Shown here in pieces: positions 25,256 through 36,600 of a DNA stretch of 64,000 nt. The position numbers were made by a program, and so were the translations under genes. The notes beneath the pieces are model-generated. The model was not told where the DNA came from. It saw only the letters and a program-made list of their open reading frames with translations, and did no database searches. This DNA is from Caenorhabditis elegans (Eukaryota > Nematoda > Chromadorea > Rhabditida > Rhabditidae). Position 1 is the first letter of the stretch, and the number at the start of each line of letters is the position of its first letter. The stretch lies in NCBI RefSeq assembly GCF_000002985.6, contig NC_003279.8:4340001-4404000 (forward strand), read 5' to 3'.

Positions 25256-26949
25256 GTCTTTAATATAGAAACCTACATTCTGTTTCATATCCCGGCAAAA
25301 ATCCGCGAAGTGAAACGATATGATTGTGGCGTTACAGGCTTCGTGAAGGCTATCAAGCCGGTTGGTGTGAGCCATAAGCATCAGCTCCTTCACATACGCC
25401 ATATCCTCACAATTCTGCAGAAACTATTGTCATTAAAGTCCCACGGGTTACTGTAACTCACCAGAATCAGTTCCTCAAAGCAGTGCCTCTCAATCGACCC
25501 GGCGAGCTGCTTCCTATTGGGTCCAGGTGGCACAATCCTCTCCGACAACTTCACAATTTCTTCAGCCAATTTTGGAGTGAGCTTTGTTGGTGGATGGTAG
25601 CTTTCCGTGAACATCCAGCTGATAACCTAAATGGCAAAATTTAAAAAAAAATGAAGAAAAACTAGAAACCAACCACTTCAATCGCTTCCAAGTATTGCAC
25701 GTCCAGTGGGAAACTTGTCATAGTGCTCGTCAGGTTTTTGCGGAAGTAGGGAGAAGCCACGTAGAGACCTTCCTTATTGCATGGGAATTCCAATTGGGTT
25801 GTGGTGGTCAGAAGGAAGTTGTGGGTTTTTCTGAAAAAAAAAAGGTATTAGGCAATTTATAACTACATCATTCGAATGACGTCACACGCTACAAACTCTA
25901 CGTGTAACTAGACATTCCACGAGAGTGCAGCTCACTGGGTGAAATAGGTTATCAATTTGCACAGAGTAGGCAGTGCCATGTAAAAGATGTGATAGAAAAG
26001 ATCTTTTTAAAAAACTCACTGATTCATCAGCAGATTAAATCTGAAGTTCAGATCCACTGGCATCGGCTTTCCGAAGATTCGATTCAAGTGTGTCATGCTC
26101 AAAAATTCTTTGATATCGAACACGATAACAGTGAGAATTTCGAACATGCAATTCTCGTATCGTCGATTTCCAATCACTCCGACCAAAAAATCGCGAACCG
26201 CACCGCTTGCAGGTGTACTGTAGCCTGAGTTGAACCCATTACGGTTTGGGAATCCGGGCGGGTGGGTGAAACGAACAGGAGCCAGGATATCTGAAAATGA
26301 AAAATTAGAAGAATACTTTGAATTGAAAAAAACCTTGATCTGAACTTCCGACCAGCTTCAACTTGAAATCAACTTTCAGCACTGGTGGATAGCTGTCCCG
26401 TTGTCCGACAGGATGAAGAGTGACTTGGAAGACAGTCTCACGGGGCTCTGGCTCCAGATTCCGAAGAAATCGTGGGATTCCACCGGCTTCCGATATTTGA
26501 AGGCTCCTGGAATCAAGAACGGTATTATCTGCTTGTTTGCCTACAAGGTGCCTGCCATGTGCCTACAGTGCCTATTTGGCCTTTAGTCTAACTTCAACAC
26601 ATTACTCAAAAGCTGAAAACTATACACTGTTCAAAAACCAGATTTCTTTTCAAATGCAGTTAATAAACGGTAGGCACAAGGCAGGCACATAATTATTCAT
26701 AGATCTAGTCTTCCATAGATTTGTGTCTCCCTCCCCATCCCTTCAGAGCGATGTGATAACTCTTACCAGTTGATCAGCGAGTACTCGTGAACCGTGGCAA
26801 AATGAATCGGCATCATATGGTTCACCTCTGTTATTGGAACCTGGCAGGAGTGTACGAATGTGATCGTATCACTTGATTCTTGAGAATTTTCTGAAAAGGT
26901 TTAAATAATTAACTGAAAAAAATATCAAAAACTAACCGGTTTTACTCAT
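25223..26949 (-). CDS. MATH-BTB (bath-type) protein
   Basis: Minus-strand model with seven exons: 26937-26949, 26767-26890, 26334-26506, 26020-26290, 25674-25830, 25462-25626 and 25223-25414, about 364 residues. Phases agree at every junction. The N-terminal half resembles a MATH domain: YSLINWSLQISEAGGIPRF, then a strand-rich stretch, VKF-like DFKLKLVG and FVGVIGNRRYENC-type segments. The next part resembles a BTB fold: LYVASPYFRKNLTS (the S-P-YFR core) and VISWMFTESYHPP (the usual W-hydrophobic-YTG-Y position). A helical BACK-like end follows (LMLMAHTNRLDSLHEACNATII). In worms and other animals this pairing acts as a substrate adaptor for cullin-3 ubiquitin ligases. The last 15 or so codons overlap a dispersed repeat, so the true C-terminus is uncertain. 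Confidence 0.82.
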
Positions 26950-28105
26950 AATTGAAGAACGAAAATTTGAAGATGTATAGTACAAATCTAGGAATAATCA
27001 AGAAAATCACGATAAGCGCGAAGTTGAGTTTTATTTTTTTTTTTGAAAAACGTGAGGTTTCACGTTTTTTGGTCAAAATTGTTATCAAAATTTGTTTGTT
27101 ATTCGTGTTAATAGAGTGTGAACTACCACGTAAAAAATGAATCTTTGCACGGATGCACGATGTTTTTCAATATTTTTTCTCTGAAAATCCGCTACAATAC
27201 GTTTGTTGCGCGAAATATTGCCGCAATAAAATTTATAGAAAAAACTAAAACACCTTATTGAGTTTTCAAAAAGTTACCGTTTTGCCCAAAAATACCCAAT
27301 GAGACCCATAGTTTTTTTTCTTAATTTGTCAAAGAAAATCGATTTTTTGGAAAATAATTTTTTTTTTCAAAAATAATTTCAATATTTTGGCCATTTTTCT
27401 TGTTCTTAGGGAAAAAATAATATGTTTTCTTTTGTTTTTTCTTATCAACATGAAGAAAATTTGATAAAAATCGAGTTTTTCGCTAGTTTTCTTTCAAAAG
27501 TTGCGTTTAAAATTTTTGGTTTTCCTGAAAATCTACATTTTTCTTCGATAACTTTTCTTCGATCCGCTTGGACATTAATTAAAATGTTAACATTAATGCA
27601 TTAATGTTTGATTTTATGCAATTTTTCGGGGTTTTATATTAACATTGCTTGGTTTTTTCTGTTTCTCGTTCTCAAAAAAGTTTATTAGACGTTTTTTTCT
27701 AAACTTAAAGGCTCTAATTGCACTAATCATTTTATTTCTGACTGTTGTTTTTGATTTCATTTAAATCCTGCAAAAACACTAAAATACTGCCCTTGATTAA
27801 TATTTTTGTCAGTTCTGTCTTCCTTTTTATTAAATTTTATAAATTTTTGTTTACAAATCTCTAAATTTTGCTGAAAATAACAGATTCTGACATATCCAGA
27901 ATCACAACTGAAAACAGTGGCCGTCCGAAAGTGCGCAAGCAAAAATCGAGAGAGTTGGCGCGTTTCTCGTGCGGGAGCCTTTTTGTGGCGAGCGGCTGTT
28001 TTTTTTTGAGAGAGAGGGGTCCCAGCGGGCTATTTGTTTATCCGTTACAATTTTTATCGATTGATTTCAACAAACTGCAACTTTTCAGAAGTGGATCCAT
28101 ATGTA
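26950..28105. other. Divergent promoter region of the MATH-BTB gene and pdp-1
   Basis: Very AT-rich, with long T runs and no convincing coding frame. Close to pdp-1 there is a GC-richer stretch at about 27930-28030, with GAGAGAG words and GCGCGTTTCTCGTGCGGG, which is the likeliest promoter part. A TTTTCAG at 28082-28088 could be the trans-splice acceptor for pdp-1. Confidence 0.5.
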
Positions 28106-30273
28106 ATGCTGAAAAGGAAAGTTATAACCGAGTTCCGCCGGCACAACAGGAGCTCACGATGGAATGCTGATGCTCATTTGAGGTTTAAAATTACTTTTCT
28201 TTTAACAAATCAATTTTTTTTAATTTTCTAATTCTTGCAGGGCTCACGAACGATCCGCAAATGTAGAAGACGATGCAATTATGCGGGTTGATACATGTCA
28301 ACTAGCCGCAAATAATCCAATCGAAGATTTTTATTCTGCTGCTAAATGTGGGTTTATTTGTATTAATAATTAATAATCGATAATTCAATAAGTATATTTG
28401 AATTATTTATTCTTTCACAAAAATTCAACAAAATTTTTTTTCAAAATTCCAAATAATTCCAGGTTTATCCAGTCGCGCCTTCTTGTTCGGAGTTTTTGAT
28501 GGTCACGGAGGACAACAATGCAGTCGACATATTTCCACAAATCTCTACCCGTACCTTTGTGCTTCAGTGCTTAAAAAGCACGAAGTGAGTGAAATTATTT
28601 CAAAAAAAAAAAGAGATTCTGAAAATTTTTTAAAAAACGTGCAATATTCAGTTGTTTTTATGCGTGTGTTTGTTTGTTGAGGTACATTTCCAGTCGATGG
28701 ATGCTCAAAATAATCGATACAATTTTGTACACCTGAAAATTTACCTCAATCAACGAAAATCCATGTAGTAAACGACTAAAAATTCTCAAATTTCTGAACT
28801 AAATTTAGTTTAATGAAATTCTTTCAGGTTGTCGACTACCCGTCGGATCAACGACTCGAATGGCTCTTCAGCAGCTCCGATGGTCATTTACCGAACGCTT
28901 TCAAAGGTCGCGAGACACAACATATCGCAGAATATCACAAACAGTTCAAAAAGAATGCGAATGCGTACACGGGAACTGTCCGCGAGGCTTTGAAACTTGC
29001 ATTCGAGACGTGTGACAAGGATCTTGCTGAGAATGCGTTACCAAGTGCAAAAGGAGTTATAGATCGGCACGCGGCGATGGTCGCAGCATCGGGATCCTGC
29101 TGTACATTGGCTCATATTCGATCTCGACATTTACACGTGGCAAATCTCGGCGACGCGGCTGCAGTTCTCGGAGTTGTGAATCCGAATGGAAGTGTGACAG
29201 CGAGGCAGTTATCAAGGGCACATTGTGTTGATAATGCTGATGAGGTTCATCGGATTCGAATCGCACATCCTGCATCAGAATCTCAAACTGTTTTACGAGG
29301 CGGTCGATTATTGGGAGAACTTTTTCCGCTTCGAGCATTTGGAGATGTTCGGTATAAATGGCCACTGGATCTTCAGAAGGTTGTCCTCGAACCCCTAGGT
29401 CATCCACCTCCCCAACATCTCTTCACTCCACCTTATCTATCAACATCTCCCGAAGTTTTTTATCACAAATTAACGCCAAATGATAGGTTCCTGGTGTTAG
29501 CCACTGATGGATTATGGGAGTGGCTGGATCCTGATACAGTAGTTCGTTTAGTACATGATCACACCCTCGGAACGATTACACAGCAACCATACGTGCCAAA
29601 GTCTGGAACATCACTTCGACAAGTTCGTGAACAGCTGAAAGATCGAGCAAGAGGTGAACAGAAGACGAAGAAGCCGATCGATGAGAACTGTGCGACACAC
29701 ATCATTCGTCATGCGTTAGGAGGTGTTAGTGGAGGAGCGACAAAACAATATGAGAGGCTTATTGATATTCTACAGGTAACTTTTTGGTGGAGTGAATCGG
29801 CATTTTGCTTCAAAAATCTAAAATAGTTAGAAAATCGGAAATAAAACGAAAAAATGGAGATTTTTTAATTTTCGTAACAAATTTCCCTGCTACGTCTTTT
29901 TTTAAAACTTTGAAGCGAAATCCCGTAATTTCACGAGATTACCTTCACAAAGGCACACGGATTTATTCAAATGGGTCTCAGCGCGCAGCGTAAAAAAAGT
30001 AATTTTATAGAAAACTGCAAGGAAAATAAACAAATCGCAAAAATTTGCAAATAATTACCATAAACTTTTTTGCGCGCCGAGACCCATCTGAATTAATCTG
30101 TGCGCCTTTAAGTAGGCACGGTGAAAGATTGTAACATTATGATTTTTTTTTAATAAAAATTATTTTTTCAGGTCCCTCCCGGCCGAGCACGTAACTATCG
30201 TGACGACATCACTGTTATTGTGATCCATTTCAATGAAACCTTCCTCGACGGTCACGAAGACGATGAAGAATAA
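28106..30273 (+). CDS. pdp-1: Pyruvate dehydrogenase phosphatase (PP2C family)
   Basis: Five exons (28106-28182, 28241-28347, 28463-28584, 28828-29775, 30172-30273) give about 451 residues. The enzyme removes phosphate from the E1 alpha subunit of pyruvate dehydrogenase in mitochondria and so turns the complex on. PP2C motifs in order: FGVFDGHGG with the metal-binding Asp-Gly; NLGDAAAVLG; GRLLGELFPLRAFGDVRYKW, typical of PDP rather than other PP2Cs; LATDGLWEWLDPD; and RDDITVIVIHF near the end. The start at 28106 follows a possible splice acceptor at 28088. A few upstream codons are open in frame but lack a good ATG. A clear mitochondrial presequence is not obvious beyond the basic N-terminus (MLKRKVITEFRRHNR). 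The gene is known in worms also to affect insulin/TGF-beta-linked dauer signalling. Confidence 0.93.
29949..30110. repeat. Foldback element in pdp-1 intron 4
   Basis: The left arm starts AAGGCACACGGATT and runs through GGGTCTCAGCGCGCA. The right arm reads TGCGCGCCGAGACCC and ends TGTGCGCCTTTAA. The arms are inverted copies around an AT-rich loop. Confidence 0.8.
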
Positions 30274-30602
30274 CTCTTAAAATTAATGCCATGCACACAT
30301 TTTTATAGTCTTTACTGGTATTATCCCTATTTTAATTTTTGTAATCTCCCCTCTGTAGAGACGACGACTTTATGCCAAAGAGTCTCCCCGGTCTTTGTCT
30401 AGGTATCTTTTCTTGTATATAATAGTTGCATTTATTGTTAATTGGTGCTCAAGATCAATGATTCTTTTCTTTTCTCACATCGAAAAAAAAACATACAATC
30501 ACAATAATTTAATGATTCAGTTAGTACATATCAAAGTGAGACAAAGGAATGAGATGTTATGTTTGACAATTTGGTGAAATTTTGGAGTTGGAGATCTGTC
30601 GA
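30274..30602. other. Tail-to-tail spacer of pdp-1 and the SS18-like gene
   Basis: Only 3' UTR-like sequence is visible. TTTATT at 30431-30436 reads AATAAA on the minus strand and is a plausible poly(A) signal for the SS18-like gene. Confidence 0.55.
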
Positions 30603-32138
30603 TTATCGCATGTATCCTGGCTGGGCTCCTGGTGGAGGATATCCTTCGTATCCGTGTGGTGGTGGTGGTGGACCTCCAGGATATCCAGGCATTCCTGAAA
30701 GAAAATAAATTTCAGTGAATTTATAGTTTGAGGTGCAGAATCTTTGAGATTGGATTGGGATATAAAAATTTCAGAATTATTTTTAGAATGTACAAAAAGG
30801 CCAAAATTCCCCTGAAGTTTTTTTTCACCAATTTTTATTTTTTCGGGAAATTCTGGGAATTTTTTAACTCAAATAAGGTATTTTTCCACAATAATTACCT
30901 TGCGGCGGGTAAGGATAAGGCATTCGCTGTCCACTCATCTGCGGTGCTGGCTGTCCAAACGGTGGATACACAGGTGGCGGAGCTTGTCCATTAGGCTGTT
31001 GTTGCTGCTGCCGCATTTGTGCTTGATAAGCTTGATGATTCATCATCTCGGGTGGTACACCACCACCCATTGGCGGAGGAGCAAATCCGTGAGGCGGCTG
31101 CATTGGACCACCTGGACTTGGTGCCGCCTGTGGTGGCATCATTTGTTGACGATGGTGAGCGGCAGGAAGTCCTTGTTGAGGATGTGGATGGCCTTGTTGT
31201 GGTGAATGTTGTGGTTGTTGTTGTTGGAGATGTGGTGCCGGAGGACCAGAAGCTCCGGGTTGAGGCTGTTGTTGGTTAGGATCTGGAAGAGCGGCAGCAG
31301 CGGTACCATCATCTTTCAGCTGGCTTAGAAGGAATGGGTCTGCGAGATTTGAAAGATGTAACAAGTTCCGATGTAAAAGTTGTTGGTGTTTGATGGCTTC
31401 GTCAGCACGGCTCTGAAATGATTTTTTTATGATTAGAGGAGGAGTAATCGGTGCTCGAATTTCGAAATAAATTTTTAAAAAACGAAAAAATTCCATTAAA
31501 TCTGAAAAATCGTTTGAATTACCGCTCTATGGTCTCTAAACTCCGCCCATGGAGCCATTCCGCACTTCAATTTTGAGGCAGAATTTTTTGTGTTTTTTTC
31601 TAATTTTTAATGAATAAAAAGGTCATAAACGTTTTTTTTTTGTATTTAAAAATTATTCAATAGAAAAAAAACATTGTTATTGTAGAGCTCTATAGAGTTC
31701 CGCGAAATTTAACAAAATCGATACGATTTTTTAAAAACAATTTTGCACATTTATGACGTATTTCTTTATTAAAAATTAGAAAAACAACACAAAAAAGATA
31801 AATTTGTGCCAAAATTGAAAAGTGCGACACGGTTCTATGGACGGTATTTATAGACCATAGTGCGGTAATTCAAATGAGGAACAGTTGAAAAATCGCCAAA
31901 ATCATCTTTTTTTTCATACTTAGCAATTTTTACGATTTTCTTTTGTGGTATTTCGGCATTTGGGAATAGTGAGTATTTTAAGGTACTCCTTTTTTGCAAA
32001 AAAAAACAAACAAACCTGATTTAAATATTCCTGTATAATATCGATCAGCCTTGAGTTTTCATCGAGTAACTTCTGCACAGTTGACTGTTGATCTGGAACA
32101 TTTGTTCGCATCGCTGGAGGTAGATGTGCCGTTGACAT
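30603..32138 (-). CDS. SS18 (SYT)-like chromatin cofactor with SNH domain
   Basis: Three exons (32016-32138, 30899-31412, 30603-30694) give about 242 residues. The N-terminal 75 residues form the SNH/SSXT domain: VQKLLDENSRLIDIIQEYLNQ across exon 1, then HQQLLHRNLLHLSNLADP in exon 2. This is the most conserved part of human SS18, where it binds the BRM/BRG1 ATPase of SWI/SNF (BAF) complexes. The rest is low complexity, rich in Gln, Pro, Gly and Met, and ends in Pro-Gly-Tyr repeats (PGYPGG, GYEGYPPPG), like the QPGY activation domain of SS18. The ATG follows an acceptor-like CAG on the minus strand, and the gene starts 201 bases after the lpd-5 stop, so the two may be co-transcribed. The first intron (603 bp) holds a foldback element. 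Confidence 0.88.
31503..31880. repeat. MITE-like inverted repeat in the SS18-like intron
   Basis: The left end reads GAATTACCGCTCTATGGTCTCTAAA and the right end reads TTTATAGACCATAGTGCGGTAATTC, which is its inverted partner. The interior is AT-rich with no frame. The right-end words (GCGGTAATTCAAATNAGGA) recur at 36231-36250. Confidence 0.75.
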
Positions 32139-32339
32139 CTGGTGATTTATAAGAAATATAGAAAATAAACAGGGAAATCAAATTTTAAAAAAATACAAGT
32201 TGGATATTTTTGAAACCAACAAGAAACCAATACAATAATAGTTTTCAGTACAATATCGAGATAAATCTTCATTTTCTACACAAAAAAAAACAAAATCTAA
32301 ATAGAAGCGGTTCAGTTTACTTCGTCTTTTAATAGAAAT

Positions 32340-33018
32340 TTACTTAGTTCCAATTCTGGTTCTTCTGTTCCATGAGAAGTTTTGTCCGTAATTCTTTGGC
32401 TTAATCTTGCGCTCATGTGGCTCCTCGACGTCAAACTCCCAGCGATTCTTTTCACAGAAAGCGATAGCGTCCTCTTTTGTGGCAAACTTGAGATCCATTC
32501 CAACATTGGAGAGTGGATCCGCACTAAATTTTTTTTTTAAACTTTAAACTTCATTAAGATGCTACTCACGTTCCAGACCATCCCATCAATGGATTTTCCC
32601 ATCTTTGACGATTATCCAGCTCAATGGTCCAGGACTTGGTATTACCCCAAGCACTTTGTGTAGTCTCTCTTGCTGGACGGAAGATGCGAGCGGTACGGGC
32701 ATCTTGGTGATCAAGTGGAACACCTCCGATATCCATTGTCTCATCGGATGATACTTTTACTGGAGTCTGAAATATTTATTTCAATAAAAATGTCAAGTAT
32801 AAACAATTTAAGTGCAATTCGCTGAATTTCGTGTATTAAAACAGGAAAAATCAACATTTAAATCTTACTTTTTGAGACGGTTTGTCAAGAATATCGTTGA
32901 GCTCAACCTTTTTGGCATCATGCGATCTTGTGACCGGTAGGTTGTCCTTTCCAGTCGAGAGGCAACGGAAAGCCGTGTTTCCCGCCGAAAGGCAACGAGA
33001 GGCTCCAGCACGAAGCAT
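32340..33018 (-). CDS. lpd-5: NADH dehydrogenase subunit NDUFS4 (complex I, 18-kDa)
   Basis: Three exons (32869-33018, 32570-32766, 32340-32523) give about 176 residues, the usual length for the family. It is an accessory subunit of mitochondrial complex I, placed at the junction of the NADH and Q modules. The first 40 residues are rich in Arg, Ala, Ser and Cys with no acidic residues early on, as in a mitochondrial targeting peptide. The core is unmistakable: [52 protein letters not shown] and the closing [13 protein letters not shown], which parallels the mammalian ending. A splice-acceptor-like TTTACAG lies directly before the ATG on the minus strand, as expected for SL trans-splicing. It may be the first gene of a two-gene operon with the SS18-like gene. 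Confidence 0.95.
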
Positions 33019-33663
33019 CTGTAAATTACTCCATTAATAAATAATTTAAAATTACAATACTGTGACGGATTAGAAAAAATAGAAAAGAATATTTAATTAA
33101 AATCAATAAATTGAGAGGAAAAAATATGAAAATAAAAAAAATGTTCGCGTTTTCAACGACACTCCGGTATAACGGTACCGCGTGTTGTTTATCGTAAATC
33201 AGATGTTTTTTGAGCTGAATTCATTTTTTAATTCGTTCATAATTTTAGGTCTAAAACTATAATTCAATAAAACTATAATTCAATTTAAACCATACAGATT
33301 GTTCTTTTACATTTAATTAATCAATTTAAAAGTATTTCCTAATAGAATTTCTCATAATTCACGAGACCCCATTGTGTTTTGATTTTTTTGACAGCTAGTG
33401 CTTGTACGAGAACACATACCATTCCCTTCTTGTGACTCATGTCACTTTTAATATTTATCACAATGATTGCCTTACAGTCTAAGTACATTCTTCACCCTTT
33501 GTCTCCCGTTGTAATATCCTTTCTAATTCTCTTGTGAGCTGTTCTTCTGACCTCAACCACCTTTTAATGTTCTTGGATAATAAACTTCATGAAAATTGTC
33601 AGTTTTTACACTTGTAACCACTCTTAAATTACCGCTTTCACAACACTTGTTTTAGTTTTCAGA
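33019..33663. other. Divergent promoter region of lpd-5 and the chromodomain gene
   Basis: AT-rich spacer with no coding frame seen. A short GC-bearing patch (CACTCCGGTATAACGGTACCGCG, 33161-33183) has a small palindrome GGTACC. A TTTTCAG at 33656-33662 is the likely trans-splice acceptor of the downstream gene. Confidence 0.5.
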
Positions 33664-36600
33664 ATGTCAAGCTCCAGCGAGACCCAAGTCAACGTAGACA
33701 CTGAAGAGGAAAGCTCGGTTCAAACATTGGAAGAATCAGAAGAAGATGAACAAGGAGGTGAGGAAGACGAAGAAGATGAAGAAGAAGAAGAAATAGACGA
33801 GGATCACTGGGTGGTAATACTGCAATTTGACTGAAACAGAAATACATTCAACTTTTTTTCAGGTCGAAAAAGTACAAGAAATGCGGTACAATGGAAAATT
33901 GAAAAGAGTCGAGTTTCTCGTTTTATGGCAAGCTGATAAATCGACATCTTGGGAGCCTATAGAAAATTTTCATGGTGGATATGAAAATTTGGAGATACAA
34001 AGATTCCAAACAGAGCATCCTAAACGATTTGAAGATGTCACTAATAAGGCAACTGTAGCAAATAAGAAAGGGAGACCGAAGAAGCAGCAAACATGGATTA
34101 CAAAAGATATTGACGATGATATATACGAGAAGCCGGATGAATCTGCGCAAGGAGAAGCCAAAAGGCTGGCTGATCCGAATAGATTGCAAGATCCATCTGA
34201 AAAAGTACGAAATTGTTCTTAAATTTTCTAAAACCAAAATCGTTTTTCAGTTCCTAAAAACCTATGGCGTTGGAATCGAAGGCCGTGTGTCTCGTAGTAA
34301 AACTCGAGATATTCGTCGTACTATAGAGATGAGTAGCGCCGATTCATCGCCATCGGTCAGAAACCGGTCTCCAGTTCCAGTTGAAAAAGAGAAGAAGCAA
34401 AAGAAACCGCGTGGGGGAAAGAAGAAAGAGGCCGAGGTGTGAAAAATTGAAAACAACCCCCTATAGCGAGTTTTAAACGTCAAATTATTGAAAAAAAAAA
34501 GCCCAATTCCCAGAATAAAATATCAAAATCTTCACGAATTGGGAGAGGAAAAATTATATTTCTTCTCTTCTCCAGAAAAAATATTTACTACAGTAGAAAT
34601 TAGTTTTTTTCTAATTTTTTTGTCGAATTTACCGAAAATTTCTAGGTTTAAAAATTAAAAACGAGTATTTCATTAATTTTACAATCTTTAACGTTTGTAG
34701 ATCAAAGTAATAATATTTGATCATAATCTGCAACCCGCCACTTTTCATACTTTTCGGGCGGATTATGCATCATATTCATTCTCTTTCGTTTGTCATTCGC
34801 GCTTTTAATTATAACACAGGCCTGATTAGAAAACCCTCGTGCTCCGCTCCATCGAGCCTGATTCCTTTCACTTTTTTTTTGGATAAATCTCAACGAAAAG
34901 CTTTCTATTACGGGTATCGGTTCTTTTTTCCGCGCTTTTGTAGTGGAAATAGCGAATAAATTTAGGAAAAATCGTGCCTGAGAGTTGCAAAATTAGGATC
35001 TGCCTCTTTTTCTGTGCGATCCGAATTTTCGCAAAATTTACAGATCGATCGTTTAATTTTAACAGTACGAAATTCTATTTGGTCAATAAGAAAAAAAAAC
35101 TCAAAAACCCGTGAACTTTCACGTGGATTCCGAGCTGCACGTGTGTCATCCACATGGCAACGCACTTACCTTATCCTCTTCTCATTCAATAAAATCTTTT
35201 TTGCTTCTTCATACATAAAATTTTCACTTTTCGTTCATAACGTCCACCTGCTCTTCATTTCATACGAAAGTCTAATTTATACATACACTCAAAATAATAA
35301 AACTGCGTGGCGTGTACTGCAGAAAACCTAATATTTAGGCCCCGCCTTTTTTCGTCCACTCACGGGGAAAAGGCAAAATTCGGGGACCAACCAATATCAG
35401 GCCGCCGACATCTCATGGGTTCCGCGCGCCGCTATGTTTAACTCGCAGCGGGCGGAGACAGCTTGCCACACCCACAACGAGTTAAACATAGCGGCGCGCG
35501 GAACCCATGAGATGTCGGCGGCCTGATATTGGTTGGTCCTCGAATTTTGCCTTTTCCGAGTGGACGATAAAAAGGCGGGGTCTAATTATGAGGTTTTCTG
35601 CAGTACACTCCACGCAGTTTTATTATTTCGAGTGTAGTGACCCGGAACCAGAAAAAAAAGAAATGATAGATTTTTCTTTGTCCTCTCCGTGACATCAAAT
35701 TTTTTCGAGAGGGTGAAAAAAGAAGAAATTCACACCCTCCTTCCTCTTTTTTCTTAGTCATCGATATGTTAGTTTCAATAATGGATATTTTTCATGTTAT
35801 GATGCAAATCGTGGATCGCGTTGCATAGCTATATCTATAGATACTCATTAATCTCATTTTTCCATGCCGCATTTCGATTTTTAAAAATATCGCCTCAAAT
35901 TCTTCGTTTTGCTTTTAATTTTGAAGTGGAAAAGAGATTTTATGGCTAAAAAAATATTCACTCTTTGTATAAAATACTTAAAATAATTGTTCTCCATGAT
36001 TTCCACAAGTTTTTTCGTTGTGTGCTGAGTTCTGTAAACAAAAGTAACGAAATTTTCGAATTTCCATACAGAATTCAGCACACGGCGCTGGAACTTGCGG
36101 GAATCACGAATAAACATTATTTTAAATATTTTAAAAATAATTGATTTTGTTATAGTCAGAATACCTTTTTTTTAAACTTGATAAAAATCTAAATGCGGCA
36201 CGGAAAAATGGGCGTGGGTTTGAGACAAAGCGCGGTAATTCAAATTAGGAGTCATAATGGATAACTCGCCAAAATTAACGGTTTTTTTTAAATTTTCATT
36301 GGTTTATTTAGACCAGTATGTGTTTTTTTAAGTAAAAATTTAAATTTGGAAAATATTTCATTACCTCCCGGAAATACAATCAGTAATGAATTAACAAAAC
36401 CTTATTATTGTAATCATAGTTAAATTAGAATCTTTACAGGCAAGCACCTCTGTGCCACAAGCTTCATCTCCGGATATTAGCTCCCAAGAGCAACCAGAGT
36501 CATCAACATCATCTTCAAAAAAACCTAGTAAAAAAGAAAAAGAGCCATCGGATCCAATGTCGACGTTTGTGCTAGACAACTGGAAAAAGAAGAAGCGAGA

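Noticed and set aside
29057..29407. Minus-strand frame of 116 codons opposite pdp-1
   Set aside because: It lies antisense to conserved PP2C motifs, with no family resemblance.
30900..31279. Plus-strand frames over the SS18-like Gln/Pro region
   Set aside because: They are complements of CAG/CCA-rich codons of the real minus-strand gene.
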